Assembly: GCA_963973455.1 (NCBI GenBank)
Contig: CAXAZF010000002.1
Coordinates: forward strand, 1-64,000
Origin: Marixanthomonas sp002364245
GTDB lineage: Bacteria > Bacteroidota > Bacteroidia > Flavobacteriales > Flavobacteriaceae
Reading direction: 5' to 3'
DNA length: 64,000 nt
Below, in pieces: positions 7,819 to 16,982 of this stretch. Both the position numbers and the translations under genes were made by a program. The notes below the pieces were generated by a model. That model had not been told where the DNA came from. It did not search any database and worked only from the letters and a program-made list of their open reading frames with translations. Numbering within the stretch: the stretch's first letter is position 1; each line of letters opens with the position of its first letter.

Positions 7819-9606
7819 ATGGAAGAACGCATTGAGACCAACGAACTACTGGAAAGGTTACCACCGCATTTAAAGCAGTACATAAAACCTCAGGATTATG
7901 ATCAATATACACCAATAAACCAAGCAGTTTGGCGGTATGTAATGCGTAAAAACGTAGATTATTTAAGCCAAGTGGCGCACGAAAGTTATTTGGACGGCCT
8001 TAGAAAAACAGGTATCTCAATTGATACTATTCCTTCTATGTACGGAATGAACCGTATTTTAAAAGAAATTGGCTGGGCAGCCGTTGCCGTTGATGGGTTT
8101 ATTCCACCTAATGCATTTATGGAATTTCAGGCGTATAAAGTTTTGGTAATTGCCAGCGATATTCGTCAGCTTGAAAATATTGAATACACCCCTGCCCCAG
8201 ATATTATTCACGAAGGTGCCGGACACGCACCCATTATTGCTAGTCCCGATTATGCCGAATACCTACGTCGTTTTGGTGAAATTGGCGCGAAAGCGATTTC
8301 TAGTGCGCATGATATGGAAATGTATGAAGCCGTACGAGAACTTTCTATTTTAAAAGAAGCGGATGGTATTTCAGAAACCATTATAAAAGCAGCTGAAGAA
8401 CGAGTAGAAGAACTTCAGCATAAAAAAGTAGAACCTTCTGAAATTGCACTTATACGAAATTTACATTGGTGGACTGTTGAGTACGGACTGGTAGGCACTG
8501 TTGAGAAACCTAAAATTTATGGTGCTGGCTTGCTTTCTTCTATTGGGGAAAGTACGTGGTGTATGAAAGACAAAGTAAAGAAAATACCGTATTCCATCGA
8601 TGCAGCTTACCAAGAGTTTGATATCACCAAACCACAACCACAATTATATGTAACCCCAGATTTTGCATACTTACAAGAAGTTTTGGAAGAATTTGCAAAT
8701 ACAATGGCCATAAGAAAAGGTGGTTGGCGCGGATTAAAAAAATTAATAAATTCTAAGCAAATTGGTACGATCGAATTGAGTACCGGTCTTCAAGTAAGCG
8801 GTCATTTTTCGCGAATGATTCAAAATGAAGACAATGAGGTGGTTTATTTTGAAACCGAAGGTGAAACTGCGCTCGCATACCGTGAAAAAGAAGTAATTGG
8901 CCACGGAATTAGCCGTCATACTAACGGTTTTAGATCACCACTGGGGAAACTTAAAAAAATAAATCTCGCCATCGAAAATATGGGACCTCGCGACTTACAG
9001 GCTTATAGTTTTTACGATGGTAAACCTATTGCTTTCGAGTTTGAAAGTGGCATCACCGTTGAAGGTTTAAACGTTACCGGAATGCGAAATTTACGAGGTG
9101 AGTTGATGCTTATTCAGTTTACAAATTGTACGGTTACGTATAAGGACGAAGTGTTATTTACGCCAGAAATGGGTGATTTTGATATGGCCGTTGGTAAAGA
9201 AATTGTGTCTGCTTTTACAGGCGCTGCCGATTATCTATCTTTCCCTATTTCGCTCCATAAATTAAGTGATACAAAAACCAATCGTTCTAACCTTTCTGAA
9301 AAAGAAATTAAGTTAAATAATTTTTATAAGCAGATACGTTTACTTCGGAATAAAGAAGAACATAAATCCTTTGAAGAAAAACTTCCTGAGTTAAAAAACA
9401 TATTTGAAACTCTAGAGAATGATTATCCAAAAGACTGGTTGCTTCCTTTAGAAATATTTGAACTCGTTGCTTCAGAAAACAGTACTTTTTCTGAAAAGGT
9501 TTTAAAATATCTATTAGCTCTTAAAAAGGAACGCCCGAACGTTGCTCATTTAATTGATGACGGGTTACTACTAATTGAAAAGAACACCAAACAAGTAAGT
9601 AACTAA
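7819..9606 (+). CDS. Aromatic amino acid hydroxylase (phenylalanine 4-monooxygenase type)
   Basis: A 595-residue protein from the ATG at 7819 (an in-frame TTG three codons earlier lies inside the -7 element). The first ~300 residues are the pterin-dependent aromatic amino acid hydroxylase fold: PDIIHEGAGH supplies the two iron-binding histidines (H131 and H136) and WWTVEYGL the third ligand glutamate (E221). Such enzymes convert Phe to Tyr with tetrahydropterin and O2. There is no N-terminal ACT domain. Instead a long C-terminal region (about residues 300-595) of unknown function follows; the long form is, to my knowledge, usual in Bacteroidota. The rhodanese gene follows after 3 bases, so the two are probably co-transcribed. 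Confidence 0.9.
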   Translation: MEERIETNELLERLPPHLKQYIKPQDYDQYTPINQAVWRYVMRKNVDYLSQVAHESYLDGLRKTGISIDTIPSMYGMNRILKEIGWAAVAVDGFIPPNAFMEFQAYKVLVIASDIRQLENIEYTPAPDIIHEGAGHAPIIASPDYAEYLRRFGEIGAKAISSAHDMEMYEAVRELSILKEADGISETIIKAAEERVEELQHKKVEPSEIALIRNLHWWTVEYGLVGTVEKPKIYGAGLLSSIGESTWCMKDKVKKIPYSIDAAYQEFDITKPQPQLYVTPDFAYLQEVLEEFANTMAIRKGGWRGLKKLINSKQIGTIELSTGLQVSGHFSRMIQNEDNEVVYFETEGETALAYREKEVIGHGISRHTNGFRSPLGKLKKINLAIENMGPRDLQAYSFYDGKPIAFEFESGITVEGLNVTGMRNLRGELMLIQFTNCTVTYKDEVLFTPEMGDFDMAVGKEIVSAFTGAADYLSFPISLHKLSDTKTNRSNLSEKEIKLNNFYKQIRLLRNKEEHKSFEEKLPELKNIFETLENDYPKDWLLPLEIFELVASENSTFSEKVLKYLLALKKERPNVAHLIDDGLLLIEKNTKQVSN

Positions 9607-9609
9607 CAT

Positions 9610-9915
9610 ATGGGATTATTAGATTTTTTATTCGGAAGTAACACTAAAAAAATTCAAGATTTTAAAAATCGGGATGCAGTAATTTTAGACGTTCGCACAC
9701 AGAAAGAGTACGATGCTGGGGCTATTTCGGGGTCTAAACATATTCCCGTCAATGAAATTGACGCTAAAATTTCAGAAATAAAAAATTGGAACAAACCTGT
9801 AATTACTTGTTGTGCCAGCGGCGTTCGCAGTGGTAATGCAGCCAAAACATTAAGCAAAAATAATATTGAAGCGATTAATGGTGGTGGTTGGAAGTCACTT
9901 AAAAAGAAGTTATAA
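9610..9915 (+). CDS. Small rhodanese-like protein
   Basis: A 101-residue single-domain rhodanese. The fold is visible from about residue 20 (DAVILDVRTQKEYDAGAISGSKHIPV) and the active-site loop is CASGVR with C68 as the likely sulfur-carrying cysteine, preceded by another cysteine (C67). The closing GGWKSL segment is typical. No signal peptide is present, so it is cytoplasmic. It starts 3 bases after the hydroxylase stop codon and its 3' end overlaps the convergent DUF4230 gene by 6 bp. Rhodanese domains carry persulfide sulfur; the partner here is unknown and the link to the hydroxylase rests on position only. Confidence 0.9.
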   Translation: MGLLDFLFGSNTKKIQDFKNRDAVILDVRTQKEYDAGAISGSKHIPVNEIDAKISEIKNWNKPVITCCASGVRSGNAAKTLSKNNIEAINGGGWKSLKKKL

Positions 9916-10524
9916 TTTAATCCTCTCTAAATCCGCTTCGTCTTCAATTGGTTCACTTTGATATTGAAGCGTCCACCCCATAGAGCTCGTAAGAATATAA
10001 ATTTTCTGAAGTTCAGAAATTAATCTGTTTTCTGCATTAGTAACCAATTCAGATGCTTCTATTTTTTTCCGAAGAGAAGACTCAACTTGCTTTTTTATTT
10101 TATTATAATCTTCCGCTTTAAATTGGTTTAGATAATCCTGTTTTACATCATAATACTCAATATTTGGGTTGATGTTCAATTCTGGTTCTGGAATATGGGT
10201 TATTGTAACCGTTTTAGTTTCTTGATTTACTTCCGTTTTAATTTTACTAAGGTCATATGCAATAGTTGCTTTTGCATTTACTACAACCAGTGCTTTTTTA
10301 TGGGCCGAAAAAACATCTAAGTAGAATTTTTTCCAATCTTCGTAGGTAAAAACTTGAGCGTAATTACCTTCAGTGACAATCAGTTTTCCTACATTTTTCA
10401 GCTCTTTTTGTATGAGTGCCGTATTGGCTTCCAATTGTTCCTTTTGGTCTTTATTGTGCTCACAATAACGTAGTCCAAACACGATAATAAGGGCTATAAC
10501 CGCACCTAGAAGTATCTTTCGCAT
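9910..10524 (-). CDS. DUF4230-family membrane-anchored protein
   Basis: A 204-residue protein with one N-terminal hydrophobic helix (KILLGAVIALIIVFGLRYC, residues 3-21) and a long extracytoplasmic region. The body has the DUF4230 features: LIVTEGNYAQVFTYEDW, YDLSKIKTEVNQETKTVTITHIPEPE and the long helical LRKKIEASELVTNAENRLISELQKIY segment. The family's function is unknown. The terminal codons overlap the convergent rhodanese gene by 6 bp and no separate terminator is visible. Confidence 0.85.
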   Translation of the reverse strand: MRKILLGAVIALIIVFGLRYCEHNKDQKEQLEANTALIQKELKNVGKLIVTEGNYAQVFTYEDWKKFYLDVFSAHKKALVVVNAKATIAYDLSKIKTEVNQETKTVTITHIPEPELNINPNIEYYDVKQDYLNQFKAEDYNKIKKQVESSLRKKIEASELVTNAENRLISELQKIYILTSSMGWTLQYQSEPIEDEADLERIKL

Positions 10525-10655
10525 ATCTCAATTTTTCATTAAAGATACGGAATTATATAGCTGTTTTTTGGACTACGTACAAATACGTAAATTTATGTAA
10601 GAATTATGCTACAAGGAGGTTTTTGTGTATATTTCGAACAAATTAACTAATCACA

Positions 10656-11036
10656 ATGGGTTTTTTTTCAACTAACCAACAGGACAAATCCACTAACACA
10701 GTAAAGCAATTGGCACAAAACGCCAATGAAACTAGCAATGAGATAGATGCTATTTTATCTCGGTTTTTAAAAAATCAAGAAAAATTTGATGCGCTTAGTG
10801 ATGAATTACTTGTGTTAGCAAAAAAGATTAAGGAAAAACTTTCTGAAAGCGAGAATGAAGAACTCTTTTCTCTTGCTGAAACAGTTTACGATCTACAGGA
10901 AGAATATATGAGTACCTTCCGTGTTATTGCTTGCATACAAGAAAAGCAAAAAATAAGGACTGAGAATATAGATGAAAAATATCTGAAGATAGCCAAAAAA
11001 GCCAGTCAAAAATATACTCAGGCTCGAAGCCTTTAA
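10656..11036 (+). CDS. Hypothetical helical protein
   Basis: I do not recognise this 126-residue protein. It is charged, has no signal peptide or membrane helix, and looks almost wholly alpha-helical with coiled-coil character (QNANETSNEIDAILSRFLKNQ, ALSDELLVLAKKIKEKLSESE). A basic patch closes the chain (KIAKKASQKYTQARS). It is preceded by a 130-bp intergenic region and followed by the signal-peptide protein gene 47 bp away on the same strand. Codon use looks like that of its neighbours, so it is probably a real gene. Confidence 0.65.
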   Translation: MGFFSTNQQDKSTNTVKQLAQNANETSNEIDAILSRFLKNQEKFDALSDELLVLAKKIKEKLSESENEELFSLAETVYDLQEEYMSTFRVIACIQEKQKIRTENIDEKYLKIAKKASQKYTQARSL

Positions 11037-11083
11037 AACAAAGCCCATAATATATAGCACGCTTTTTGTATCTTGAACTTCCT

Positions 11084-11881
11084 ATGAAAGCCGTGTACCT
11101 CTTTTTTTTATTATTTACACCAGTTTTACTGGCGCAACAGGTTGAATCTATTTCAAAAACACCTTTGAAAGCAGACGAGTTTATAGGCATTGATGCCTTT
11201 GAAAATATTTATTTCACCACTAATATGGAGTTGCACAAAACAGGCTTAGATGGTGATTTTGTTTTCAATGATCTTCAGCTAGGGCCAATAACATCAGTTG
11301 ATATAATCAACCCTTTGAACGTTGTTCTCTTTTATGAAGATACAAACACTGTTGTTTTACTTGATAATAAATTAAACGAAATAGAACGCATTAATTTTAA
11401 CAACCTTCCCCAGTTTTTGAACATTAATACAGCAACCAATGCCGGTAATAATAGACTTTGGATTTTTAACATAGACACACAACAATTAGAGCTGTTCAAT
11501 TACAGATCATTGACTAACACTGTAGTTTCACAACCTTTTTCGGGCACGTTGGTATCGCAGACCAGTAATTTTAACTACTGCTACCTGCTAACCGAAAACA
11601 AAGCACTAGTTTTTAATGTCTATGGAAGTTTACTTTCTGAAATAACCGTGGAAGGCTATACTAAAGTAATTCAGCAAGATGAAAAGGTAATGGGCGTAAA
11701 AGAAAATTCACTTTATTATTTAGCCGATATAAGTAAAGGAAAAACCAAAATCTACCCTGAAGCAATAAAAATATCATTGCCCGAAATAACCATAAAAGAC
11801 TTGCACCTTACACAGGAATTCCTGTATATTTATGACGGAAAAAACATCCACATCCTTAAACTAACCGCACCTAAGAAGTAA
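11084..11881 (+). CDS. Exported beta-propeller-like hypothetical protein
   Basis: A 265-residue protein from the ATG at 11084, chosen because it puts a clean signal peptide (MKAVYLFFLLFTPVLLAQQ) at the N-terminus. The mature part consists of repeated beta-rich units with phrases such as DAFENIYFTTNMELHKTG, NVVLFYEDTNTVVLLDNKLNEI and NNRLWIFNIDTQQLELF, which read like degenerate propeller blades. I cannot name the family. TATCTTG (an imperfect -7 box) lies about 15 bases upstream. The deoxynucleoside kinase starts 5 bases after its stop codon, implying one transcript, although the two functions have no obvious link. Confidence 0.7.
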   Translation: MKAVYLFFLLFTPVLLAQQVESISKTPLKADEFIGIDAFENIYFTTNMELHKTGLDGDFVFNDLQLGPITSVDIINPLNVVLFYEDTNTVVLLDNKLNEIERINFNNLPQFLNINTATNAGNNRLWIFNIDTQQLELFNYRSLTNTVVSQPFSGTLVSQTSNFNYCYLLTENKALVFNVYGSLLSEITVEGYTKVIQQDEKVMGVKENSLYYLADISKGKTKIYPEAIKISLPEITIKDLHLTQEFLYIYDGKNIHILKLTAPKK

Positions 11882-11886
11882 ACACT

Positions 11887-12501
11887 ATGCACGTAGCAAT
11901 TGCAGGAAACATTGGCTCCGGAAAAACGACTTTAACCCGCTTACTGGCAAAACACTACAAATGGAAACCCCAGTTTGAAGATGTTGAAGACAATCCTTAT
12001 TTAGATGACTTTTACAACCAAATGGCACGGTGGTCTTTTAACTTGCAAATTTACTTTTTGAACAGCCGGTTTCGCCAAATTCTCGAAATTCGCGAAAAAG
12101 GAAAGGATGTTATTCAAGATCGCACAATTTATGAAGACGCTTACATCTTTGCACCCAATCTACATGCCATGGGATTGATGACCAACCGTGATTTTGAAAA
12201 TTATCGCTCTCTATTTGATTTGATGGAAAGTGTTACTGAGGGGCCTGATTTATTGATATATCTTCGCAGTTCTATTCCTAATTTGGTAAATCAAATACAT
12301 AAACGCGGGCGTGATTACGAAAACTCCATAAGCATCGATTACTTAAGCCGGTTAAATGAGCGTTACGAGGCCTGGATACACGATTATGACAAGGGCAACC
12401 TTATTATATTGGACGTGGACAACCTTGATTTTGTAGATGACCCTGAGCATTTAGGACAAGTAATTAGTAAAATTGATGCCGAGCTGCACGGGTTGTTTTA
12501 A
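11887..12501 (+). CDS. Deoxynucleoside kinase
   Basis: A 204-residue cytoplasmic kinase of the deoxynucleoside kinase (dNK/dGK/dAK) family. The P-loop is GNIGSGKT (residues 7-14); the base-binding glutamate region is FEDVEDNPYLDDFY, DRTIYED is the DRS-like catalytic motif, and RGRDYE the lid. It phosphorylates deoxynucleosides for dNTP salvage; which base it prefers cannot be decided by eye. The family suits a genome that also carries a CNT nucleoside transporter and thyA, although those genes are 20 kb away. The upstream exported-protein gene is likely in the same operon. Confidence 0.92.
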   Translation: MHVAIAGNIGSGKTTLTRLLAKHYKWKPQFEDVEDNPYLDDFYNQMARWSFNLQIYFLNSRFRQILEIREKGKDVIQDRTIYEDAYIFAPNLHAMGLMTNRDFENYRSLFDLMESVTEGPDLLIYLRSSIPNLVNQIHKRGRDYENSISIDYLSRLNERYEAWIHDYDKGNLIILDVDNLDFVDDPEHLGQVISKIDAELHGLF

Positions 12502-12598
12502 CAAGAAAACAACATTACAATCTTTTATTGCTATAAAAGTTAACATTTCGCTCACACAAAAGATGTAGCAATATGGTTATTTTGCCAGTCTAACTACT

Positions 12599-14632
12599 AT
12601 GGCAAAACTATACAACACAAAATATTATCACCGGGATCTTTCGTGGCTTCGATTTAATCACAGGGTTTTACAAGAAGCGGCAGACAAGAAAAACCCTCTA
12701 TACGAACGCATCAAGTTTTTAGCAATTTTCTCTTCCAATTTGGATGAATTTTTCAGGGTCCGCGTGTCCGATATTCGACAAATTAAAGAGATTGAAAAAC
12801 CTTTCAGAAAAAAACTGATTACCAAGCCCAATAAGGTTTTAAAAGAAATAAAAAAGCAGGTTGAATTGCAACAGGAAGAGTTTGGCGATATTTTCAAAAA
12901 ACAGATTATTCCAGATTTAAAAGAAGAAAACATTCATTTAATTGATTACAAAGAGTTTTCTGCTACTCAAAAAGAAATTGCTAAATCATATTTTGAAGAT
13001 TCGCTAAAAGATAAGTTAGAGATAAGTTGCAATCCATGTTCAAATAGCGATACTGTTTTTATTGAAAATGAAGCATTGTATCTCGCTGCTCAGTTGGAAA
13101 ACGATACATTTAAGTTGGTTAAAATCCCTGATGATGAACCTCGTTTTTTTACATTTCCGAAGCATAACGGAAAATATTTTATAACCTTTATTGATGATGT
13201 TTTGAAGTATAGTTTAAAACAAACTCCTCAAAAGGAAGAAAATATCATCTTTTATTCCATCAAAAAATCTAGAGATGCTGAATTGTATATAGAAGATGAG
13301 TTTTCTGGTAACGTAATGGAACGGATAAAAAAATCGCTTCCTAAGCGTAATACAGGCCAGGCAACCCGTCTATTGATTGATAATAAAATGCCTAAACAGT
13401 TTGAAGAAACACTAAAAAATGCTTTAGAAGTATATAACACTGATATTGTTAAGGGTGGAACATATCATAACTTCAAAGACTTTTTTGATTTCCCAAATCC
13501 AACTTCAAAAAAACTATCTATTGAAGAATTACCTCCGTTACCACACCCTGTGTTAGCAGATTGCGATTCCGTTTTTAAAGCTATCGATGAGAAAGATCAA
13601 CTTATACATTACCCTTACCAAAATTTCGAACCGGTAATAAAACTATTAGAAGAAGCTGCAGACGACCCAAAAGTCACCACTATTAAAATGACCATTTATC
13701 GGGCTGCCAGTGAGTCAAGGTTAAACGATGCCATTGCAAAAGCGGCAAAAAACGGAAAAGAAGTTGTTGTTTTTATAGAAGTAAAAGCTCGTTTTGATGA
13801 GCACAACAATTTAAAGTGGGGTAAATTATTTGAAGATAATGGCGCACACGTAATTTATAGTTTTCCGGCTATAAAAATCCACTCAAAGATACTATGTATT
13901 GAGCGTGAAACAAACGGATCATCAAAACGGTATGGATACATTGCAACGGGTAATTTTAACGAGAATACGGCTAAATTATATACAGATTTCGGCATCATGA
14001 CTGCCAATAAAACCATTACAGAAGACCTTAACAAACTGTTTTTAGTTCTTCAAGGAAAAATGATTATTCCAAAACCTGATAAGCTTTTAGTTTCACCCTT
14101 TACACTACGAGATACTTTTGAAGATTTAATAGAAAATGAAATGGAACTGGCTAAAGCTGGTAAAGACGCTTACATTATTGCCAAAATGAATAGCCTACAA
14201 GATAAAAGCATGATAAAATTGCTCTATAAAGCCAGTAATGCCGGTGTGAAAATAAGGTTATTGGTACGTGGAATTTGCTCCTTAGTAGCAGGTATTAAAG
14301 GGCAAAGCGAAAACATCTATGTAACTAGTATCCTTGACCGGTTTTTAGAACATGGACGGATATATATCTTCGGAAATGATGGTGACGAAAAGATGTACAT
14401 TGGGTCTGCCGATTGGATGAAACGTAACTTAAGCCACCGTATAGAAGTAGTTACTCCTGTTTTAGATCAAGACCACCACAATACAATTAGGGAATTAATA
14501 GAAATTCAATTAAACGATAATGTAAAAGCACGAATAATTGATCCCGACCAAAAAAACGAATACGTAAAACACGGTAACCCAGCCGTACGGGCACAATATG
14601 ACACATATAATTATTTTAAAGACCTGTCCTAA
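12599..14632 (+). CDS. ppk1: Polyphosphate kinase 1
   Basis: A 677-residue PPK1, which reversibly polymerises the gamma phosphate of ATP into polyphosphate. The N-terminal domain begins YYHRDLSWLRFNHRVLQEAADKKNPLYERIKFLAIFSSNLDEFFRVRV, the family's opening motif. The catalytic half has the two phospholipase D-like histidines: H428 in KIHSKILCI (autophosphorylated His) and H585 in EHGRIYIFGN. Length is normal. It is convergent with the App1-type phosphatase, the two stop codons being 1 base apart, and leads a group of phosphate and pyrophosphate genes that reaches ppa at 20066. Confidence 0.97.
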   Translation: MAKLYNTKYYHRDLSWLRFNHRVLQEAADKKNPLYERIKFLAIFSSNLDEFFRVRVSDIRQIKEIEKPFRKKLITKPNKVLKEIKKQVELQQEEFGDIFKKQIIPDLKEENIHLIDYKEFSATQKEIAKSYFEDSLKDKLEISCNPCSNSDTVFIENEALYLAAQLENDTFKLVKIPDDEPRFFTFPKHNGKYFITFIDDVLKYSLKQTPQKEENIIFYSIKKSRDAELYIEDEFSGNVMERIKKSLPKRNTGQATRLLIDNKMPKQFEETLKNALEVYNTDIVKGGTYHNFKDFFDFPNPTSKKLSIEELPPLPHPVLADCDSVFKAIDEKDQLIHYPYQNFEPVIKLLEEAADDPKVTTIKMTIYRAASESRLNDAIAKAAKNGKEVVVFIEVKARFDEHNNLKWGKLFEDNGAHVIYSFPAIKIHSKILCIERETNGSSKRYGYIATGNFNENTAKLYTDFGIMTANKTITEDLNKLFLVLQGKMIIPKPDKLLVSPFTLRDTFEDLIENEMELAKAGKDAYIIAKMNSLQDKSMIKLLYKASNAGVKIRLLVRGICSLVAGIKGQSENIYVTSILDRFLEHGRIYIFGNDGDEKMYIGSADWMKRNLSHRIEVVTPVLDQDHHNTIRELIEIQLNDNVKARIIDPDQKNEYVKHGNPAVRAQYDTYNYFKDLS

Positions 14633-14633
14633 T

Positions 14634-15638
14634 TCACTTTATAAATCCTTGTGATTTAGCGTGTTTAATTGCTTCTTTACTATCTTCTACCAATAAAGCA
14701 GGTGTTGTATCATAATTTGAAAACAAGCTTTTAACACGCTTCATTTTCTTTTTGTGCCTCACACTTCGTAAATAGATTGCCTTAATTTGTTTTGGGTACT
14801 TTTCGGCTATTTCTATATAAATATCAGCATCGTGCTCGCCACTGTCACCAATTAAAATAAAGCCTTTATCTGGGTAGGTTTTTAAAATATTGAGAATTTC
14901 TTTCTGTTTTTGTGGTTTCTCTTCTTCTTTTTTTCTTCTGAAAGGTGTAGGAAGGCTTCTCAATAAAATAGGCCCTTTCGGGAATGTATTTGCTTTTAAA
15001 AACAATTCCAAATATCGGTATAAATTCCAAGGGCTATGGCTTACATAAAATAGCGGGTTCGCTTCCTTTTCAGTTTTTCCTTGATGCAACAATTGATAAA
15101 ATTCTGAAGCACCCTCCAAAGGTGATCTACTTTCCGCATTTCTGAAAAAAGTATTAAAAACTAATTTTAATTTTAAAAATGAAGCAACACCTGTATGTAT
15201 TATAGTATCGTCGATATCACTAATAACTCCAAATTCACTTTTTTCTGAAGGAATAAGCATCTCACCAGCAAACCGGTTTTGATTATTTATAATTCTATTG
15301 GGGAACGATTCTTCAAGAGAAATTTCATATTGTAACCAACCCTCTTCATTTGTAAGTTTATCTAATCCAGGAATGGTTTCCTTAAATTTAAAATAACCTC
15401 TTTTATCGGTTTCAGTATAATAAACTGAATCATCCGGTAATGTTATTTTAAGCTTTGTAAAAGGGATTTCATCGGTTTCAAAACGTTTATAGGTATTTTT
15501 TATCAAGCTGAATATCCCATTTTTGGAAAGATCGATATTTTCATCTTCTAACGCTCTTCCACGTAAATACAAATGAGAATCCGTTCCATAACTGTGAAAA
15601 GTAATTATTTGTAATGGATCTTTTTTGAATAGCCCCAT
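14634..15638 (-). CDS. App1-family phosphatidate phosphatase-like protein
   Basis: A 334-residue protein with the HAD-type motif SDIDDTIIHTG (about residues 155-166; D-x-D-D-T) and the distal ILIGDSGEHDADIY motif, both characteristic of the App1 (DUF2183) family. Yeast App1 is a Mg2+-dependent phosphatidate phosphatase; the bacterial members' substrate is unproven. The first ~150 residues are beta-rich (YGTDSHLYLRGRALEDE.., LKITLPDDSVYYTETDKRGYFKF). No signal peptide. It follows the MgtC-family gene by 1 base on the same strand, so they form an operon. Confidence 0.85.
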   Translation of the reverse strand: MGLFKKDPLQIITFHSYGTDSHLYLRGRALEDENIDLSKNGIFSLIKNTYKRFETDEIPFTKLKITLPDDSVYYTETDKRGYFKFKETIPGLDKLTNEEGWLQYEISLEESFPNRIINNQNRFAGEMLIPSEKSEFGVISDIDDTIIHTGVASFLKLKLVFNTFFRNAESRSPLEGASEFYQLLHQGKTEKEANPLFYVSHSPWNLYRYLELFLKANTFPKGPILLRSLPTPFRRKKEEEKPQKQKEILNILKTYPDKGFILIGDSGEHDADIYIEIAEKYPKQIKAIYLRSVRHKKKMKRVKSLFSNYDTTPALLVEDSKEAIKHAKSQGFIK

Positions 15639-15639
15639 A

Positions 15640-16905
15640 TTACAATACCCAAGTTTCTGGCCACAACCACATTAATAATAAACCTGCTGCAATGGATATA
15701 CCAAATGAGATTGCAATCCATTTTGTTAACTCTTTAGTTCCCAAAACAGCCGCCATAATACCTTTAAAAAGTAAGTTTGAAAGGGATGCTAACAGGATTA
15801 AACGCCATCCTGTTTCAGTATTCAACCCTCCTCCTTTCATAGTTTGTGATAAAGAAAGTGTGATAGCATCTACATCTGTTAAACCACTTATAATTGCGAC
15901 AATATATAAAGCCTCGTTGCCAAATTCTTCTTTTGTAAATGCTACAGCCAATAAAATAAGTCCATATAAAAGCCCAAATACCAGTGCACTTTTAAATTGA
16001 GCTGGGTTTTTAGGCTCTGGCATTTCGTCATCTTTTTCGTCATTATTAAACAAATAAAACAAGCCTACACACAACACTATCATAATTATAAGCTCAACTA
16101 TGATCGGTAGCATTATTTGAGGAAGTTTTTCAGGGATGACCACCCCTACTTCTATCAACACCCTTACCAATGCTATGGCAGAGGCAGCGGTTATAACAAA
16201 AGCAGCCATTTTTCCAATATTCTTGGCATCCTTAGTTTTTCGCGCATAGCTTACCGTGGTAGCAGTACTACTAATTAAGCCTCCTAAAACCCCATTTGAA
16301 ATAACACCTACTTTTTTACCTACAAATTTGTAAATAAAGTAACCTATTACACTTATGCCTACAATAAGTGTAACCATTAACCATATATTTTTCGGGTTTA
16401 TAACATCTAAAGGGCCATAGGTTTCATCAGGCAGAATTGGTAAAATAACCAATGAGATCCCAGCAAAGGTCATTATTGCTGCTAGGTCTTTATCTTTTAA
16501 GTTTTCTATAAAATCGTGAAGACGTTCTTTTACATACAATAAAACTGCCATAACCCCACCTACTACAACACCTATTATTTGATCGCCCAAAACAAGATAG
16601 CCACCTATGGCAAACATAAGTAATGCAGCAACTTCTGTGGTTTGCCCTATATCGGCTTCGTTTAATTTTTTAAGCTTTATTATATTGGCAGTGATTAATA
16701 AACCCGTGACAGCCAACCCCATTACCGGAAGTATGTAAGGGTTGTCATAATCTCTACTTAAAAAACCTGACACAACACCAAGAATGGAAATAAGCGTGAA
16801 CGTTCTAACACCAGCCATTTTATTATCGGTCCGTTGACGTTGCAACCCAACCAACATACCTAGGCCAAAAGCTATCCCCAATGTTATTAAATCGTCGTAG
16901 TTCAT
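15640..16905 (-). CDS. MgtC/SapB-family membrane protein with DUF4010
   Basis: A 421-residue polytopic membrane protein. The first ~130 residues match the MgtC/SapB domain (LGIAFGLGMLVGLQRQR..AGVRTFTLISILGVVSGFLSRDYDNPY), and the rest is the DUF4010 domain with GVLGGLISSTATTVSYARKTKDA and a late AIISGLTDVDAITLSLSQT motif. About a dozen hydrophobic helices are visible. MgtC proteins are linked to Mg2+ starvation, ATP/phosphate homeostasis and membrane potential; the two-domain form is uncharacterised. It lies upstream of the App1-type gene in the same operon, next to ppk1 and hppA, which makes a role in phosphate balance an attractive inference. Confidence 0.88.
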   Translation of the reverse strand: MNYDDLITLGIAFGLGMLVGLQRQRTDNKMAGVRTFTLISILGVVSGFLSRDYDNPYILPVMGLAVTGLLITANIIKLKKLNEADIGQTTEVAALLMFAIGGYLVLGDQIIGVVVGGVMAVLLYVKERLHDFIENLKDKDLAAIMTFAGISLVILPILPDETYGPLDVINPKNIWLMVTLIVGISVIGYFIYKFVGKKVGVISNGVLGGLISSTATTVSYARKTKDAKNIGKMAAFVITAASAIALVRVLIEVGVVIPEKLPQIMLPIIVELIIMIVLCVGLFYLFNNDEKDDEMPEPKNPAQFKSALVFGLLYGLILLAVAFTKEEFGNEALYIVAIISGLTDVDAITLSLSQTMKGGGLNTETGWRLILLASLSNLLFKGIMAAVLGTKELTKWIAISFGISIAAGLLLMWLWPETWVL

Positions 16906-16930
16906 TATCTGAAAGATACTACAAAAACAT

Positions 16931-16959
16931 AAAAAAACCCTGACTGTTAATCAGGGTTT
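16931..16959 (-). terminator. Rho-independent terminator after hppA
   Basis: Read on the minus strand, AAACCCTGA and TCAGGGTTT form a 9-bp perfect stem with a 7-nt loop, followed by a T run (the A run at 16931-16937 on the plus strand). It lies 24 bp after the hppA stop codon. Confidence 0.85.
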
Positions 16960-16982
16960 AAACTTATTTTAACAAAGAAGTT

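Noticed and set aside
14632..14634. A dedicated terminator between ppk1 and the App1-type gene
   Set aside because: The stop codons are 1 bp apart, so there is no room; each transcript must end inside the other gene.
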